From Pseudoalteromonas phenolica (GTDB lineage: Bacteria; Pseudomonadota; Gammaproteobacteria; Enterobacterales; Alteromonadaceae), in the NCBI RefSeq assembly GCF_005886345.1, contig NZ_PNEC01000037.1:1-64000 (forward strand): a DNA stretch of 64,000 nt, written 5' to 3'. Positions 37,319 through 48,200 of this stretch are shown piece by piece; position 1 is the stretch's first letter, and each line of letters starts with the position of its first letter. The position numbers and the translations under genes are program-made. The notes under the pieces are model-generated. The model did not search any database and was not told the origin of the DNA. It was given only the letters and a program-made list of their open reading frames with translations.

Positions 37319-38449
37319 ATGTCGTTGCTAAATTCATTTCAAAAATCACTTTTGGCATTATCAGTGTTAGGCTTAGTGGCCTGCTCAGGCGAAGAAAGCA
37401 CTGAAAAAGCGGGTAGCAAAACCGAGCAAACTGCAAAAAAAGAAGAAAAAGAAGAGTTTGCAATTCCTGTTGAGGTCACTTTTTCAAAAGTAGGTGATGT
37501 TGCCAAGTTTTATCAAACCACTGCCATTTTAGAAGCAGAGCAAGAAAGTAAAGTGGTTAATAAGGTAACAGGCATGCTTGAATCAGTGCATGCACAAGAA
37601 GGTCAGCGTGTTAGCGCTGGTGACTTACTGGCACAAATTGACCCGCGTAATTATGAATTAGATTTTGAGCGTGCCAAGATTGATTATGAATCTGCTAAAT
37701 CAGAATACCAACGAAGTCAGCCTGTTAATGGTAAACAACTGATCTCTGAAAAAGATTTAGATAAACTGCGTTTTAGAGTGCAAACCACAGAAAACCAACT
37801 TGAAGTTGCCAGAATTAAACTTCGCGACAGTAAAGTTGTCTCGCCGATTGACGGTGTTATCGCTAAGCGTTCAGTCAAAGCCCATAACATGTTAAGTAAT
37901 TCAGGCAATGAAATGTTTCATGTTGTGTCATTAGACTCTCTTATCGGTGTGGTTTACCTGCCAGAGTCAGAACTTAGTAAAGTTAAGCTTGGTCAAGTTG
38001 CAAAACTTCATTTTCCTGCAGAGCCAAACCTACAACTAGAAGCAACCGTGCTGCGAATTGCACCTTTGGTAGACAGCAAGTTAGGCACATTCAAAGTGAC
38101 ACTGACGATTGATAATCAAGAGAACATTTTAAAGCCGGGGATGTTTGCCCGTGTTGCTTTATTGCTTGATAGCAAGCAAGGCGTTACCTTAGTACCTGAA
38201 AACGCTGTGATCAAAAAAGATGGTAAAGCAACCCTGTTCGTTGCACAGAATGACAGAGCTAAAAAGCTTGAAGTAGAAACCGGTTACACTCAAGACGGCT
38301 GGGTAGAAGTCATTACCCCAATTCCGAATCAAGATGGCGTTATAACTGTAGGTCAACATGGTTTGAAAGATGATGCATTACTGAAAGTGTTAAATCATGA
38401 CCAAAGTGCCATCGTGACCAATACCGAAGAAAAGCCACAACAGCTTTAA
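37319..38449 (+). CDS. RND efflux periplasmic adaptor (MFP), lipoprotein
   Basis: A 376-aa adaptor with a lipoprotein signal (ALSVLGLVACSGEE, Cys about residue 22). The lipoyl halves are VNKVTGMLESVHAQEGQRVSAGDLLAQID and IKLRDSKVVSPIDGVIAKRSV, flanking a short alpha-hairpin (about 95-150), followed by beta-barrel and membrane-proximal domains. It links the two RND permeases downstream to an outer-membrane channel such as TolC, which is not in this operon. AGAAGGG precedes the start. Confidence 0.9.
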   Translation: MSLLNSFQKSLLALSVLGLVACSGEESTEKAGSKTEQTAKKEEKEEFAIPVEVTFSKVGDVAKFYQTTAILEAEQESKVVNKVTGMLESVHAQEGQRVSAGDLLAQIDPRNYELDFERAKIDYESAKSEYQRSQPVNGKQLISEKDLDKLRFRVQTTENQLEVARIKLRDSKVVSPIDGVIAKRSVKAHNMLSNSGNEMFHVVSLDSLIGVVYLPESELSKVKLGQVAKLHFPAEPNLQLEATVLRIAPLVDSKLGTFKVTLTIDNQENILKPGMFARVALLLDSKQGVTLVPENAVIKKDGKATLFVAQNDRAKKLEVETGYTQDGWVEVITPIPNQDGVITVGQHGLKDDALLKVLNHDQSAIVTNTEEKPQQL

Positions 38450-38473
38450 TCGCGCCAGAAGTAAGGACAGAGT

Positions 38474-41400
38474 ATGAATATTGCTAGGCTTGCGGTAAAG
38501 CGCCCAGTAACCATAACCATGTTGGTTTTGGCGGTAATGTTGTTCGGTATGGTGGGGTTCTCACGCCTTGTGGTGTCGTTATTACCTGATTTAAGTTACC
38601 CAACTTTAACAGTAAGAACAGAAAACCCCGGTGCAGCACCCGCTGAAATTGAGCAACTAATTTCAAAACCAATTGAAGAAGCGGTGGGTGTCGTTAAAGG
38701 CATTCGTAAATTACATTCTATTTCTAAACCGGGTCAGTCTGATTTAGTGATTGAGTTTCAATGGGGCACAGATATGGATCTGGCCATTATGGAACTTCGC
38801 GAAAAACTCGACATGGTGATGCTACCTGTTGAGCTGAGAAAGCCCGTCATTTTAAGGTTTAACCCTTCATTAGATCCTATTTTAAGACTAAGCATCTCAG
38901 GGGATGCACAATCATATACGCAATTAAGGTCATTGCGTACTTTCGCAGAAGAAGAGTTAAAACGCGCCCTTGAGCCTATTGATGGGGTTGCTGCAGTCCA
39001 ACTCAGTGGTGGTTTAGAGCAAGAAGTACAAGTGCTTATTGACCAACAACAAGCCAATATGCGTGATGTGACTGCTGAGATGATCACTAACCGTATTAAA
39101 AACGAAAATATCAATGTGTCGGCCGGTCGAGTTTACGATGGTCAGCAAGAGTTTTTAGTTCGTACCCTTAACCAGTTTACTTATATCGAAGAAATCGGCG
39201 ATGTCATTATTAAACAAGATGCCGGACAAACGATTTACTTACGTGACATTGCCACTGTGGTTGATGGTGTAAAAGAGCGCCAAGATATTACTCGAGTTAA
39301 TGGTAACGAAGCAATCGAGATGGCCTTGTATAAAGAAGGCGATGCCAATACGGTGGCAGTGGCTAAACGCGTACAGGCTAAAATTGAACAACTACAAGAC
39401 GAGCTTCCAGAAAATGCTGAGCTGAAAATCCTTTCTAATCAGGCTGAGTTTATTGAAAAAGCCATCGATGAAGTGAAGCAAACTGCAATTATCGGTGGTC
39501 TACTTGCGATTGTGGTTTTGTATCTTTTCTTAGGTAAGTTTAAACCGACTATCATCATCGCACTGGCTATTCCAACGTCAATCATTGCGACCTTCAACTT
39601 GATGTTTGCGAATAACATCAGCCTTAACATTATGTCTTTAGGCGGTATTGCGCTGGCGGTTGGTTTATTGGTCGATAATGCCATCGTAGTACTTGAAAAC
39701 ATCTACCGTAAAAAAGAGCAAGGGCAAGATGTTGAGCAAGCTGCAATCGAAGGTACTAATGAAGTATCTGGAGCAGTAACCGCCTCTACACTGACAACAT
39801 TGGCGGTATTTGCACCTTTGGCATTTGTCACAGGTTTTGCTGGTGAGATTTTCAGCGACCAAGCACTGACAGTCACTTTTGCTTTACTTGCCTCTTTATT
39901 AGTGGCACTGAGCTTTATTCCTATGTTGGCGTCACGTCAGTTTTCAATTGCCTCTGGTGATGTAAACCCTGAAAGCATTAAGGCTGAAAAGCCCGTGAAA
40001 ACCGGTGCAAAGAAATGGCTCAGTTTGTTATTACTGCCGTTCAAATTTGTCGCAGTTGTGATCCCATGTTTTATCGGGCGTTGGATGTTACGCATCATTA
40101 TGATGCTGTCGAAAATGATTGGCTGGTGCACAAGCAAAATTACTTATCCGGCTTATGTTGCATTCAATGGTGTCTATAAAGTTTTTGCCAAAGGGTATGA
40201 CAAGCTACTGAAAGGCGCGATGAAGCAGCGTGCATTGGTTATTTCAATTTCGTTAGTTTTTGCTGTGGGTGTTGCAAGTCTATTGCCTAAGTTGGGCATG
40301 GAGCTGATGCCTGAAGTAGCACAAACAGAGCTGACGCTAGAAATAACGCTTCGTCAGGGCACGCCAATTGAACAAACCGACCAACAGCTTAATTTATTGG
40401 CGCGCTCAGTCGTTGATATGCCAGGTGTGGTGCACACTTACAGTATGTCGGGTACAGGTAGTCTGATGATGAGTAGTGCGACACGCGGTGGCTCTCATTG
40501 GGGACAACTGGTTGTTAAAACTGAAACGTCAGCACAACTAAGCGCAGTACAAGACGCGTTACGTGCGCAACTATCGGGTATGGCGCAGATCAATGCAGAA
40601 TTCACCCAAAGTCGTATGTTTGAGCAAGAGCGTCCTTTAGTTGTAGTGATGAGTGGTTATCAGCTCGAAGAGTTAAAACTGTATGCCGATAGATTGGTGT
40701 CACAGTTACAACAACAAAACCGCTTTGCCGATGTCACCACATCGTTAAGAGCGGGGCAGCCTGAGCTGAAAATTGAGTTTGATCATCAACGTTTAAGTAG
40801 CCTAGGTTTAACCGCAGCTGGCATTACCGATATTTTGGCAACCAAAATTGGCGGTAACGTTGCAAGCAAATATAACCTAGATGATCGTCAGGTTGATATT
40901 ATGGTTCAGGTCGACCGTGATTCGCGTAACTCAGTGTCTGCGATCCGCGACTTAATTATTCATGGTGAAAATGGTCAGAGTGTACCGCTGTCAGCAGTTG
41001 CGAAAGTTACAGAGTCTATTGGCCCGAACGAAATCAATCGTTTAGATCAGGCGCGCGTTGCCATCATTACTGCCTCTGTTAAAGAAGGTGATTTAGCAAC
41101 AGCTGCGCAGGTTGTGCGCAGTGAAGTCGCATCTTTAGGCTTACCTGATCGTGTTTATAGCCAAGTCATTGGCCAAAACCAGCAAATGGAAGAAGCCTAT
41201 TCGTCATTAATTATGGCGCTATTGCTGGCTGTATTCTTGGTTTATTTGGTAATGGCTTCGCAGTTTGAGTCATTGTTAAATCCGTTCATCATTTTATTCA
41301 GCGTGCCACTGGCGGTTTTAGGATCAATCTTTGGTCTATTTATTACTGGCACCAGTTTAAGTGTGATCACCTTTATTGGTTTGATCATGCTAAGTGGTAT

Positions 41401-41734
41401 CGTGGTCAATAACGCCATTGTCTTAATTGACCGTATTAATCAATTACGCACGCAAGGCTGCATGATGTTAGATGCTATTTTAGAAGCGGCCAACTCACGC
41501 TTACGCCCAATCATCATGACAACCATGACCACAATTTTAGGCCTACTACCTATGGCGATGGCAACAGGTGAGGGCGCTGAATTACGCGCGCCATTGGCGA
41601 TTACTGTGATGAGCGGTTTGTTGATTGCAACTTTCTTAACTCTGATTGTTATTCCTGTTTTATATAGTGTGTTTAACCGTGATCAAGTGCAGACTAATGA
41701 GCAATTAAGTAAGGCTGATTATGAAGCAGGATAA
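38474..41734 (+). CDS. RND efflux permease, first of two
   Basis: A 1086-aa AcrB-type transporter with 12 membrane segments and two large periplasmic loops. The proton-relay motif in helix 4 is seen as GGIALAVGLLVDNAIVVLENI, and the C-terminal counterpart as GLIMLSGIVVNNAIVLIDRI. It has about 50 residues more than usual, located after helix 6 (about 490-555: a charged link followed by an extra hydrophobic stretch LLLLPFKFVAVVIPCFIG). The next permease gene overlaps it by 14 bases. Confidence 0.92.
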   Translation: MNIARLAVKRPVTITMLVLAVMLFGMVGFSRLVVSLLPDLSYPTLTVRTENPGAAPAEIEQLISKPIEEAVGVVKGIRKLHSISKPGQSDLVIEFQWGTDMDLAIMELREKLDMVMLPVELRKPVILRFNPSLDPILRLSISGDAQSYTQLRSLRTFAEEELKRALEPIDGVAAVQLSGGLEQEVQVLIDQQQANMRDVTAEMITNRIKNENINVSAGRVYDGQQEFLVRTLNQFTYIEEIGDVIIKQDAGQTIYLRDIATVVDGVKERQDITRVNGNEAIEMALYKEGDANTVAVAKRVQAKIEQLQDELPENAELKILSNQAEFIEKAIDEVKQTAIIGGLLAIVVLYLFLGKFKPTIIIALAIPTSIIATFNLMFANNISLNIMSLGGIALAVGLLVDNAIVVLENIYRKKEQGQDVEQAAIEGTNEVSGAVTASTLTTLAVFAPLAFVTGFAGEIFSDQALTVTFALLASLLVALSFIPMLASRQFSIASGDVNPESIKAEKPVKTGAKKWLSLLLLPFKFVAVVIPCFIGRWMLRIIMMLSKMIGWCTSKITYPAYVAFNGVYKVFAKGYDKLLKGAMKQRALVISISLVFAVGVASLLPKLGMELMPEVAQTELTLEITLRQGTPIEQTDQQLNLLARSVVDMPGVVHTYSMSGTGSLMMSSATRGGSHWGQLVVKTETSAQLSAVQDALRAQLSGMAQINAEFTQSRMFEQERPLVVVMSGYQLEELKLYADRLVSQLQQQNRFADVTTSLRAGQPELKIEFDHQRLSSLGLTAAGITDILATKIGGNVASKYNLDDRQVDIMVQVDRDSRNSVSAIRDLIIHGENGQSVPLSAVAKVTESIGPNEINRLDQARVAIITASVKEGDLATAAQVVRSEVASLGLPDRVYSQVIGQNQQMEEAYSSLIMALLLAVFLVYLVMASQFESLLNPFIILFSVPLAVLGSIFGLFITGTSLSVITFIGLIMLSGIVVNNAIVLIDRINQLRTQGCMMLDAILEAANSRLRPIIMTTMTTILGLLPMAMATGEGAELRAPLAITVMSGLLIATFLTLIVIPVLYSVFNRDQVQTNEQLSKADYEAG

Positions 41735-44700
41735 GTCAATTAAAAACCTGACAGCACTGGCCTTAAAACGGCCAGTAACCTGTTTTATGTTGATGATTTC
41801 TATGATCGTAGCAGGGCTGATCAGCAGTAAGCTTATTCCGCTTGATAGCTGGCCAGCGGTGAATGCACCAGCTGTGTTCGTAAGAGCATCTTACCCTGGC
41901 TCCACGCCAGAAGAGGTAGAGCGTCTTATTACCAAACCACTTGAGGAAGCTTTGGCAACCATGGGTGGGGTAAACTCTGTGACTTCTCGTACCTCTTCAG
42001 GTTCGGCGTCGCTCACTTTGCAGATGAAATTTTCAACCGACTTAAATGTGGCAATTTTAGAAGCCCGAGAAAAGGTTGATATGGTTCGACACCTACTACC
42101 TGAGGACTTACAACGCGTAGATGTGATGAAGTTCTCAACCCAAGATATGCCGGTTGTTGAACTAACATTATTGAGTGAGAAATCTTTAAATAATGACTAT
42201 GAGTTTTTAGAGAATAACCTAAAAATGCCACTAGAGCGGATTCAAGGGGTGGGGCGCGTAGAGCTTTATTTACGTCAGCCGAGAATTTGGATACAGCTTG
42301 ACCCAGACAAACTGGCTATGCATCGCGTTGATATTCAGCAAGTGACTCGAGTGCTTCAAGAAGCGAATTTCTTAAAATCGGTAGGTGAAGTTCAAACTGA
42401 TGATTATCGCTATGCGGTGACACCGCAGGGCCAATATCGTGATATCGAAGATATTCGTGCGCAGAGGATTAACGAGCGTGTGAAACTCTCTGACATTGCT
42501 AACGTGCACTACGCTTTGAGTGAACGCCAATGGCAACGCCGAGTAGATGGCCAACCCGCTGTGGGCTTAGATGTATTTCGAGAGTCAGACTCGAATGTGG
42601 TAGATGTTTCAAACCGTATTCGTGAAACTCTTGATGAAGTAATGCAAAAGCCACAACTACAACATATCGATATTCAATATGACCGAGATGATGGTAATAG
42701 TGTTGAAGTGTCTATTTCTTCGTTACTCAAGGCGGGTGCAATCGGCGCAGTATTATCATTCTTTGTATTATGGTTCTTCTTACGTAACCTTAAACTCACT
42801 GGCGTAGTCGTCCTTGCCGTCCCTGTTTCTTTAAGTATTTCACTGGCGGTTATTTACTTTATGGGTTTCAGCTTAAATATGCTGACACTGATTGGTTTGA
42901 TCATCGCAATAGGTTTGCTTATCGATAACTCGGTGGTGGTGTGCGAGAGTATCTTGCAACAGCGAGCTCAAGGTGGCTCGGGTAAATCTGCGGTTATAGA
43001 GGGGGTTGATAAAGTCAGCACGGCTATTTTGAGCGCAACACTCACTACAGTGGTCATCTTTTTACCTCTGCAAATGGGCGACAGCAATTTTCTAACTGTG
43101 ATGTTACAGCAAATTGCAGTGTCTATTTGTGTGCCATTGTTGGTGTCGCTACTGGTAGCGAAAACCCTTATTCCTCTTTGTATGTATCGCGTACTTCCAG
43201 ATAGTGCAGCTGAAAATGAGTCTATGCCAGACAAAATTCAGCAAAAATATCGCAAAGCTTTAACTTGGGGGCTTAGTCATCCTAAGCGCGTGGGGGCACT
43301 CTTTTTAATCATGTTCGTGAGTGTCACACTCGCAAAAAGCGTAGTTGATAAGAGTTCTAGCGACGCTCAATCTCAAAAGCGCCAGCAGATTTTTTATGAG
43401 TTCAAGGGCGAACCTGATCTCGATAAAAAGCTCGCATTTTTGCAAGAGATAGAAACTTATTTATTAGAAAATAAAGAATCTTTGGGCATTAAAAAAGTAT
43501 ATTCAGGCGTCTATCAAAGAGGGGCATGGACCAGCATTCGCTTCGTTGAAGACTTGCCTAAGTCGATTGATGAAATAAAGAAAAACATTCGTGATAACTT
43601 TCCTGAATCAGCCTATGCCAAAGCGTCTTTGCAGCGCGAAGTAGGTTCACGCACCGCTGTTAGTGTGTATTTATTTGGTCGTTCGACTGCTCAATTGAAC
43701 GATTTAGCAGAGCAACTCATTCCTGTGATGGAAGCACATCCGTATTTTGCTGATGTCAAAAACAGTTCTGAGGGCGATGTTTACGAAATGCAGTTAATCG
43801 TAGATAGACAGCGTGCTATGCAGCTAGGCGTATCGACGCAAGAAATAGCCACGAAAATTGGTAATGCCATGCGTGGCCTCAATTTGAAAACACTGAGAAC
43901 TTTAGACAAAGGTGAAGTGGAGATCATCGCAGGTTACTACGAGCAAGGTGCTATTCCTATGGAAGAGCTGAAACGCTTACCTGTGATGGAGTCGAACGGT
44001 GCTATTTTAACGTTGCAACAATTGGTTGAAATCGAAACTCGCCCAGCACCTCGCACAATTTCGCGCGTTGATCGTCAAACTCAGCTTTCAATTGAAATGA
44101 ACATAGAAGAGGTCAGTCATAAAGAAGCTGCAAAAGCCATTGAAGAAATGATGAATGCGATGACCTTACCGCGAGGCTATTCTTGGGGCTTAGGTCCTAA
44201 ATTTGCTGAGCAAGATGAGTCAATGAAAGACATGGCTTTTAATATGGTGATTGCGCTGTTCTTGATCTTTATGATCATGGCAGCTTTATTTGAGTCTCTT
44301 TTATTACCTATCGCTATCTTGAGTTCTATAGGCCTTGGTTTTGTTGGCGTTTACTGGACGTTTGCATTACTAGGTATCGGCTTGGGTGAAACAGGCATGT
44401 TAGGCATGTTGGTACTTATGGGTATTGTGGTAAACAATGGCATAGTCTTGATTGACCAAATTAACCGCTTTAAGGGCTCAGCCGAGCACTTACAACAAGC
44501 GATTGTTGATGCCTGTTCAACGCGTTTACGCCCAATCTTAATGACGGTGGCAACGACGGTAATTGGTATGTTGCCTGTGTTATTCGATAGCAGCTCTGCT
44601 GATTCTGGCGTATTAGATTACAAACCCATGGCGATTGCCATTATTGGTGGCTTAATCTTTTCAACCATCACCAGTTTAGCTTTTGTACCTTATTGTTATT

Positions 44701-44789
44701 ACCTGCTTTATCGTTTAGGGCAGGGGACTAGTAACAGACTTGCTGAGGCAAGGGCCTATGCCAATCATAAGTTAAGTAGGCTTAGCTAA
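41721..44789 (+). CDS. RND efflux permease, second of two
   Basis: A 1022-aa AcrB-family protein. Helix 4 carries GLIIAIGLLIDNSVVVCESI (one Asp rather than the usual pair), and the C-terminal half LVLMGIVVNNGIVLIDQI. Together with the previous gene it probably forms a mixed trimer as MdtB/MdtC do, in which only one subunit drives proton flow. This is inferred from the pairing and the 14-base overlap. Confidence 0.92.
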   Translation: MKQDKSIKNLTALALKRPVTCFMLMISMIVAGLISSKLIPLDSWPAVNAPAVFVRASYPGSTPEEVERLITKPLEEALATMGGVNSVTSRTSSGSASLTLQMKFSTDLNVAILEAREKVDMVRHLLPEDLQRVDVMKFSTQDMPVVELTLLSEKSLNNDYEFLENNLKMPLERIQGVGRVELYLRQPRIWIQLDPDKLAMHRVDIQQVTRVLQEANFLKSVGEVQTDDYRYAVTPQGQYRDIEDIRAQRINERVKLSDIANVHYALSERQWQRRVDGQPAVGLDVFRESDSNVVDVSNRIRETLDEVMQKPQLQHIDIQYDRDDGNSVEVSISSLLKAGAIGAVLSFFVLWFFLRNLKLTGVVVLAVPVSLSISLAVIYFMGFSLNMLTLIGLIIAIGLLIDNSVVVCESILQQRAQGGSGKSAVIEGVDKVSTAILSATLTTVVIFLPLQMGDSNFLTVMLQQIAVSICVPLLVSLLVAKTLIPLCMYRVLPDSAAENESMPDKIQQKYRKALTWGLSHPKRVGALFLIMFVSVTLAKSVVDKSSSDAQSQKRQQIFYEFKGEPDLDKKLAFLQEIETYLLENKESLGIKKVYSGVYQRGAWTSIRFVEDLPKSIDEIKKNIRDNFPESAYAKASLQREVGSRTAVSVYLFGRSTAQLNDLAEQLIPVMEAHPYFADVKNSSEGDVYEMQLIVDRQRAMQLGVSTQEIATKIGNAMRGLNLKTLRTLDKGEVEIIAGYYEQGAIPMEELKRLPVMESNGAILTLQQLVEIETRPAPRTISRVDRQTQLSIEMNIEEVSHKEAAKAIEEMMNAMTLPRGYSWGLGPKFAEQDESMKDMAFNMVIALFLIFMIMAALFESLLLPIAILSSIGLGFVGVYWTFALLGIGLGETGMLGMLVLMGIVVNNGIVLIDQINRFKGSAEHLQQAIVDACSTRLRPILMTVATTVIGMLPVLFDSSSADSGVLDYKPMAIAIIGGLIFSTITSLAFVPYCYYLLYRLGQGTSNRLAEARAYANHKLSRLS

Positions 44790-44800
44790 ACTTAGAAGAT

Positions 44801-44828
44801 AAAAAGCGCGACGAGTTCGCGCTTTTTT
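44801..44828 (+). terminator. Rho-independent terminator of the RND operon
   Basis: AGCGCGA / TCGCGCT with flanking A/T pairs and a 5-base loop, followed by TTTTTTG. Confidence 0.88.
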
Positions 44829-44950
44829 GTGCCAGTAGGTAGATGAAAAGAAATCTTCACTTTGTTTAATCTCAATATCCCTTCTACACTCATACAGTAA
44901 ATTATGTCTTAACTTAGGAAGTGAAGCCTTTATATAAGGACATATTAACC

Positions 44951-45280
44951 ATGCGTTTACTGCTTATTTTATTGTTATTACTAATAATCATTACCTTACC
45001 TTTTCAGTCTGCTAAAGGTGCTTCGGCCAGTTTCAAAGCGAGCATCAAAGGTTGGCGCCCAGAAGTGCAAAGTAAAATTCAAGTATTGGGAGAGTTTTCC
45101 AGTTGTAGAGTGGTTAACGCCTTAAAATTTGATAACTTCAATTCGGCTTGTTTCTTGAAAAAAGAAAGTAAAGGCTGGCAGTTAGAGTCTTTTGCTAGTC
45201 AATGCGAAGTGGAATGTGTCAAGGTTTCGAACATCACTAATACCACTAATACAGTGCGTTTTAATCAAATAAATCCGTAA
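44951..45280 (+). CDS. Small secreted protein with a pilin-like N-terminus
   Basis: A 109-aa protein with signal peptide MRLLLILLLLLIIITLPFQSAKG and four Cys. The mature start FKASIKGWRPEVQSKIQVLGEF recalls FQATISGWSEPTFAQTSALNFG of the pilin encoded at 49326-49835, which suggests a related fold or a shortened minor subunit; the similarity is short and could be chance. ATG 44951 is chosen (AGGA 10 bases upstream) over a GTG at 44921 whose Shine-Dalgarno spacing is too small. Its last 20 bases overlap the end of the convergent usher gene. Confidence 0.65.
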   Translation: MRLLLILLLLLIIITLPFQSAKGASASFKASIKGWRPEVQSKIQVLGEFSSCRVVNALKFDNFNSACFLKKESKGWQLESFASQCEVECVKVSNITNTTNTVRFNQINP

Positions 45281-48200
45281 TCTTATTAAGCTCTTTATAG
45301 CGTTTAATGATGGGAGCGCTTTTTTCATTTAGTGCAGTACTTATTTTTGTGTCACATTCTGCTTTACCAATAGATTCAAATGGCCCAGATAATACAACCG
45401 TGTAGCGCTTCCCTTGCTTGTTTATTTCAGAAAGAAATATATTTTTACTTGATTCAATGAGTGGCACATTCACAGAAGAGCGCTTTGCATAAAGTGCATA
45501 TTGGCAATAGTAATGGGCTGTTTTAGGTCTAGTTTGAGTTTTGGGATTGGTAGGTAACTCAAAATTACTATCGATCCGCTGCCAATTTACAGAATCATAT
45601 TTTCTGGCATCGATCATAAAACTACCAAATAAAGCTGGTTCAGAGTAAGCCTGATTAATGACGGATTGTGCCTTTTGTTTAGTTTTGTACGGACCCGCAA
45701 CAAGGTAATAGTTTTCATGGTTTAAGTGTTGATAAAGTTGTAGCGGGAAGTTAAGCGCTTGAATACTGTGAGCAACGATATTTGCTGATAACCTTTTCTT
45801 AAATACACCAAGTTGAACAAAATATTGCGCTTTAGATGTGTCAGTGTGCTGTGTAAGCAACTGTGTTTTATCTTGAAGTACGATGTCTCTCAAAATAACA
45901 GTATCTCCATACTCTGGCGCGACTATCTTCTCTGGGAGGTTTTTTGTGATTAAGTTATCTACAGCAAATTGGTTTTGCTCAAGCTTGATACTGTATTCGC
46001 CAGCTTGCACTCTAGGAAAAAAATAGTAACCATCATATTCACTGATGGTTTCGTATTGAATATTGCCTTCATCATCGAGTAATAGCACAGACACGCCTGA
46101 AGCAGGCTTAGTCTTGTTATTGGTTGTATAATAAAGCGTGCCTTCAACCTCATTGACAATATTAACAGGGATTTTGATATTGGTTACGCCACCTCTGTGA
46201 GAAGACGCTTTTATGCGATTATTAACTGGCTGATAGTACGGGTTAGACAAGCTCATCAAATCTAAACTCAAAATTTGCCCGCCAGTACTGCTAGGAAGTA
46301 AAACTTGCCCGTTGGAGTTCGTTCGATGCTCTTTCCATAAATAATTTCCAGTGAAACTTGCATCCGCAATGGGTTGATCTTGTGTATCAAAAACGCCATT
46401 GTTGTTCTTATCAACAAAAGTTTCTACTGCTAGTTGCCCTGAGCTTAATGAACGAGGGGGCAAAAAGTTGATGTTATTATTGAATTGGTCGAAGCTGATT
46501 GTGCCGCTGATCCCCAAGGATACTAGCCACTCATCTTCACTATCATATTGCCCGGTAAGGCTAATATTAAATACATCATTACGGTAAGTATATTGATGGC
46601 CGAGCACAACTTTTGCTGCAGAGCGTGGGTTATAGCTTAATTGTGTTTGGTTAAACATTTGGCTGGTTTGTGGCCACCGGAGGCTGCTTCGATAATTGAG
46701 CAGCTCTTTGTCTTCAAATGGCTTCCAGTCAACAGAGTTAGTCCAATGCCATTTACCAAGATCCATAGACCAATAACTTTGATTAATTAATTCATCTTCA
46801 AGCTTGTCATATTGAAAACGACTGGACCAGTTCCCTCCTAAATAACTTGCATTGAGACCAAATTGGGTGAATTGACGCGTTTCTTTTTGTTCTCGCTTTT
46901 CATTTAAAAATCGTAAATTCCAGCTTAAATTATAAAACTGACTAAAGCGACTATTGAGGCTCAGTGAGGCACGAGACTTTAAAGGGTAATTCTGTTTTAA
47001 AAATACAGCGCTATTGAATTGATTCAGGTGGCTGTATTCAAAGTTAATATTTATATTCTCTTCAGTAAATAGTGAGGTTTCGCCACGGTAACCTGCAAAA
47101 TAAGCTGAGCCAAACTCAACTTGTTTTGCACCCACAAATTTGAAACTGCCAAGCTCAGAATTGCTCTGCAAACCCGTACTTAGATAGCGACTATCTTCAT
47201 CCCCAGTTAAATAATTCAAACCCATATCATAGGTGAGGTTATCTGATAAACCATAAGACACGCTGCCAGATATAGACTTACCAAAACTAGCAGCATTGTT
47301 AGATTGTCCATTTAGTAAATTACGCGTGCTATCTAATAATTCTAGCTGGTAACTCATTTGACCTTTAGCAAGTGCAGTATTACCCACAGAGATCTTTCTG
47401 GTTTTAGTGAGCTGCTCACCTTGGGGACCATAGAGTCGAATTTCAAAGATGTTGTTGCCATAAAATGTTTCCACATCTTCAAAACGCACAATATTTTCAT
47501 CGGTAGACTCCGAAGACGCGACAAATTGCCCATTACGGTAGAGCTCTGCGAGCCAGCCTGGTAGCGTAGCTTCTTCTATTGTTATTGTTGAGAAGCTTTG
47601 TGAGGTGTTCGGGTTTATATTTGATAGGTATACACCACGACCTTGGCTAAAGTTCATGATGAGTGGATCTCGTTGAGACTGAATATCACCTAGTTCGTAA
47701 TGTAGTTGAGTGATTAGTCCTTCTTGGTTTGAGTCCTCATATGACTTTGTGAGTTTAATGAATTGGTTAGTGCCAGTTTCATTTTGGTTAAATCTAAATT
47801 GAGCTTGGTGCTCAAATGCGTCGAAATAACTATTGAGAGTAAGTAAATTTTTGCTTTTTTCTAGTCTTGATAAATAGCTAGAAGTAATAGAATAATCAGT
47901 TACAGGATATGTAATATTTTGAAACTGATCGGTTATCTCAATATCAAACTCAGGGGTTGAAAGTTGAGAGCGTACCATGGGTAATTGAGAGTTTTTATTC
48001 TGTGTTGATTCTAGTTGGTTGGTGGTTAAACTTAATTGCATCAATGCGTAATCAAAATCTGCATCAATATTTAGTACTGCATTAATCACTTGCAGGTCAA
48101 TATAATGGTCAAAATCATCTTCTGTCCAAACAGGTTCTTCCTCTGAATTAAATGAGGTTGATTCCATAGCAATAGAAAAAGTCAGCTCGCTTTTTTTAAT

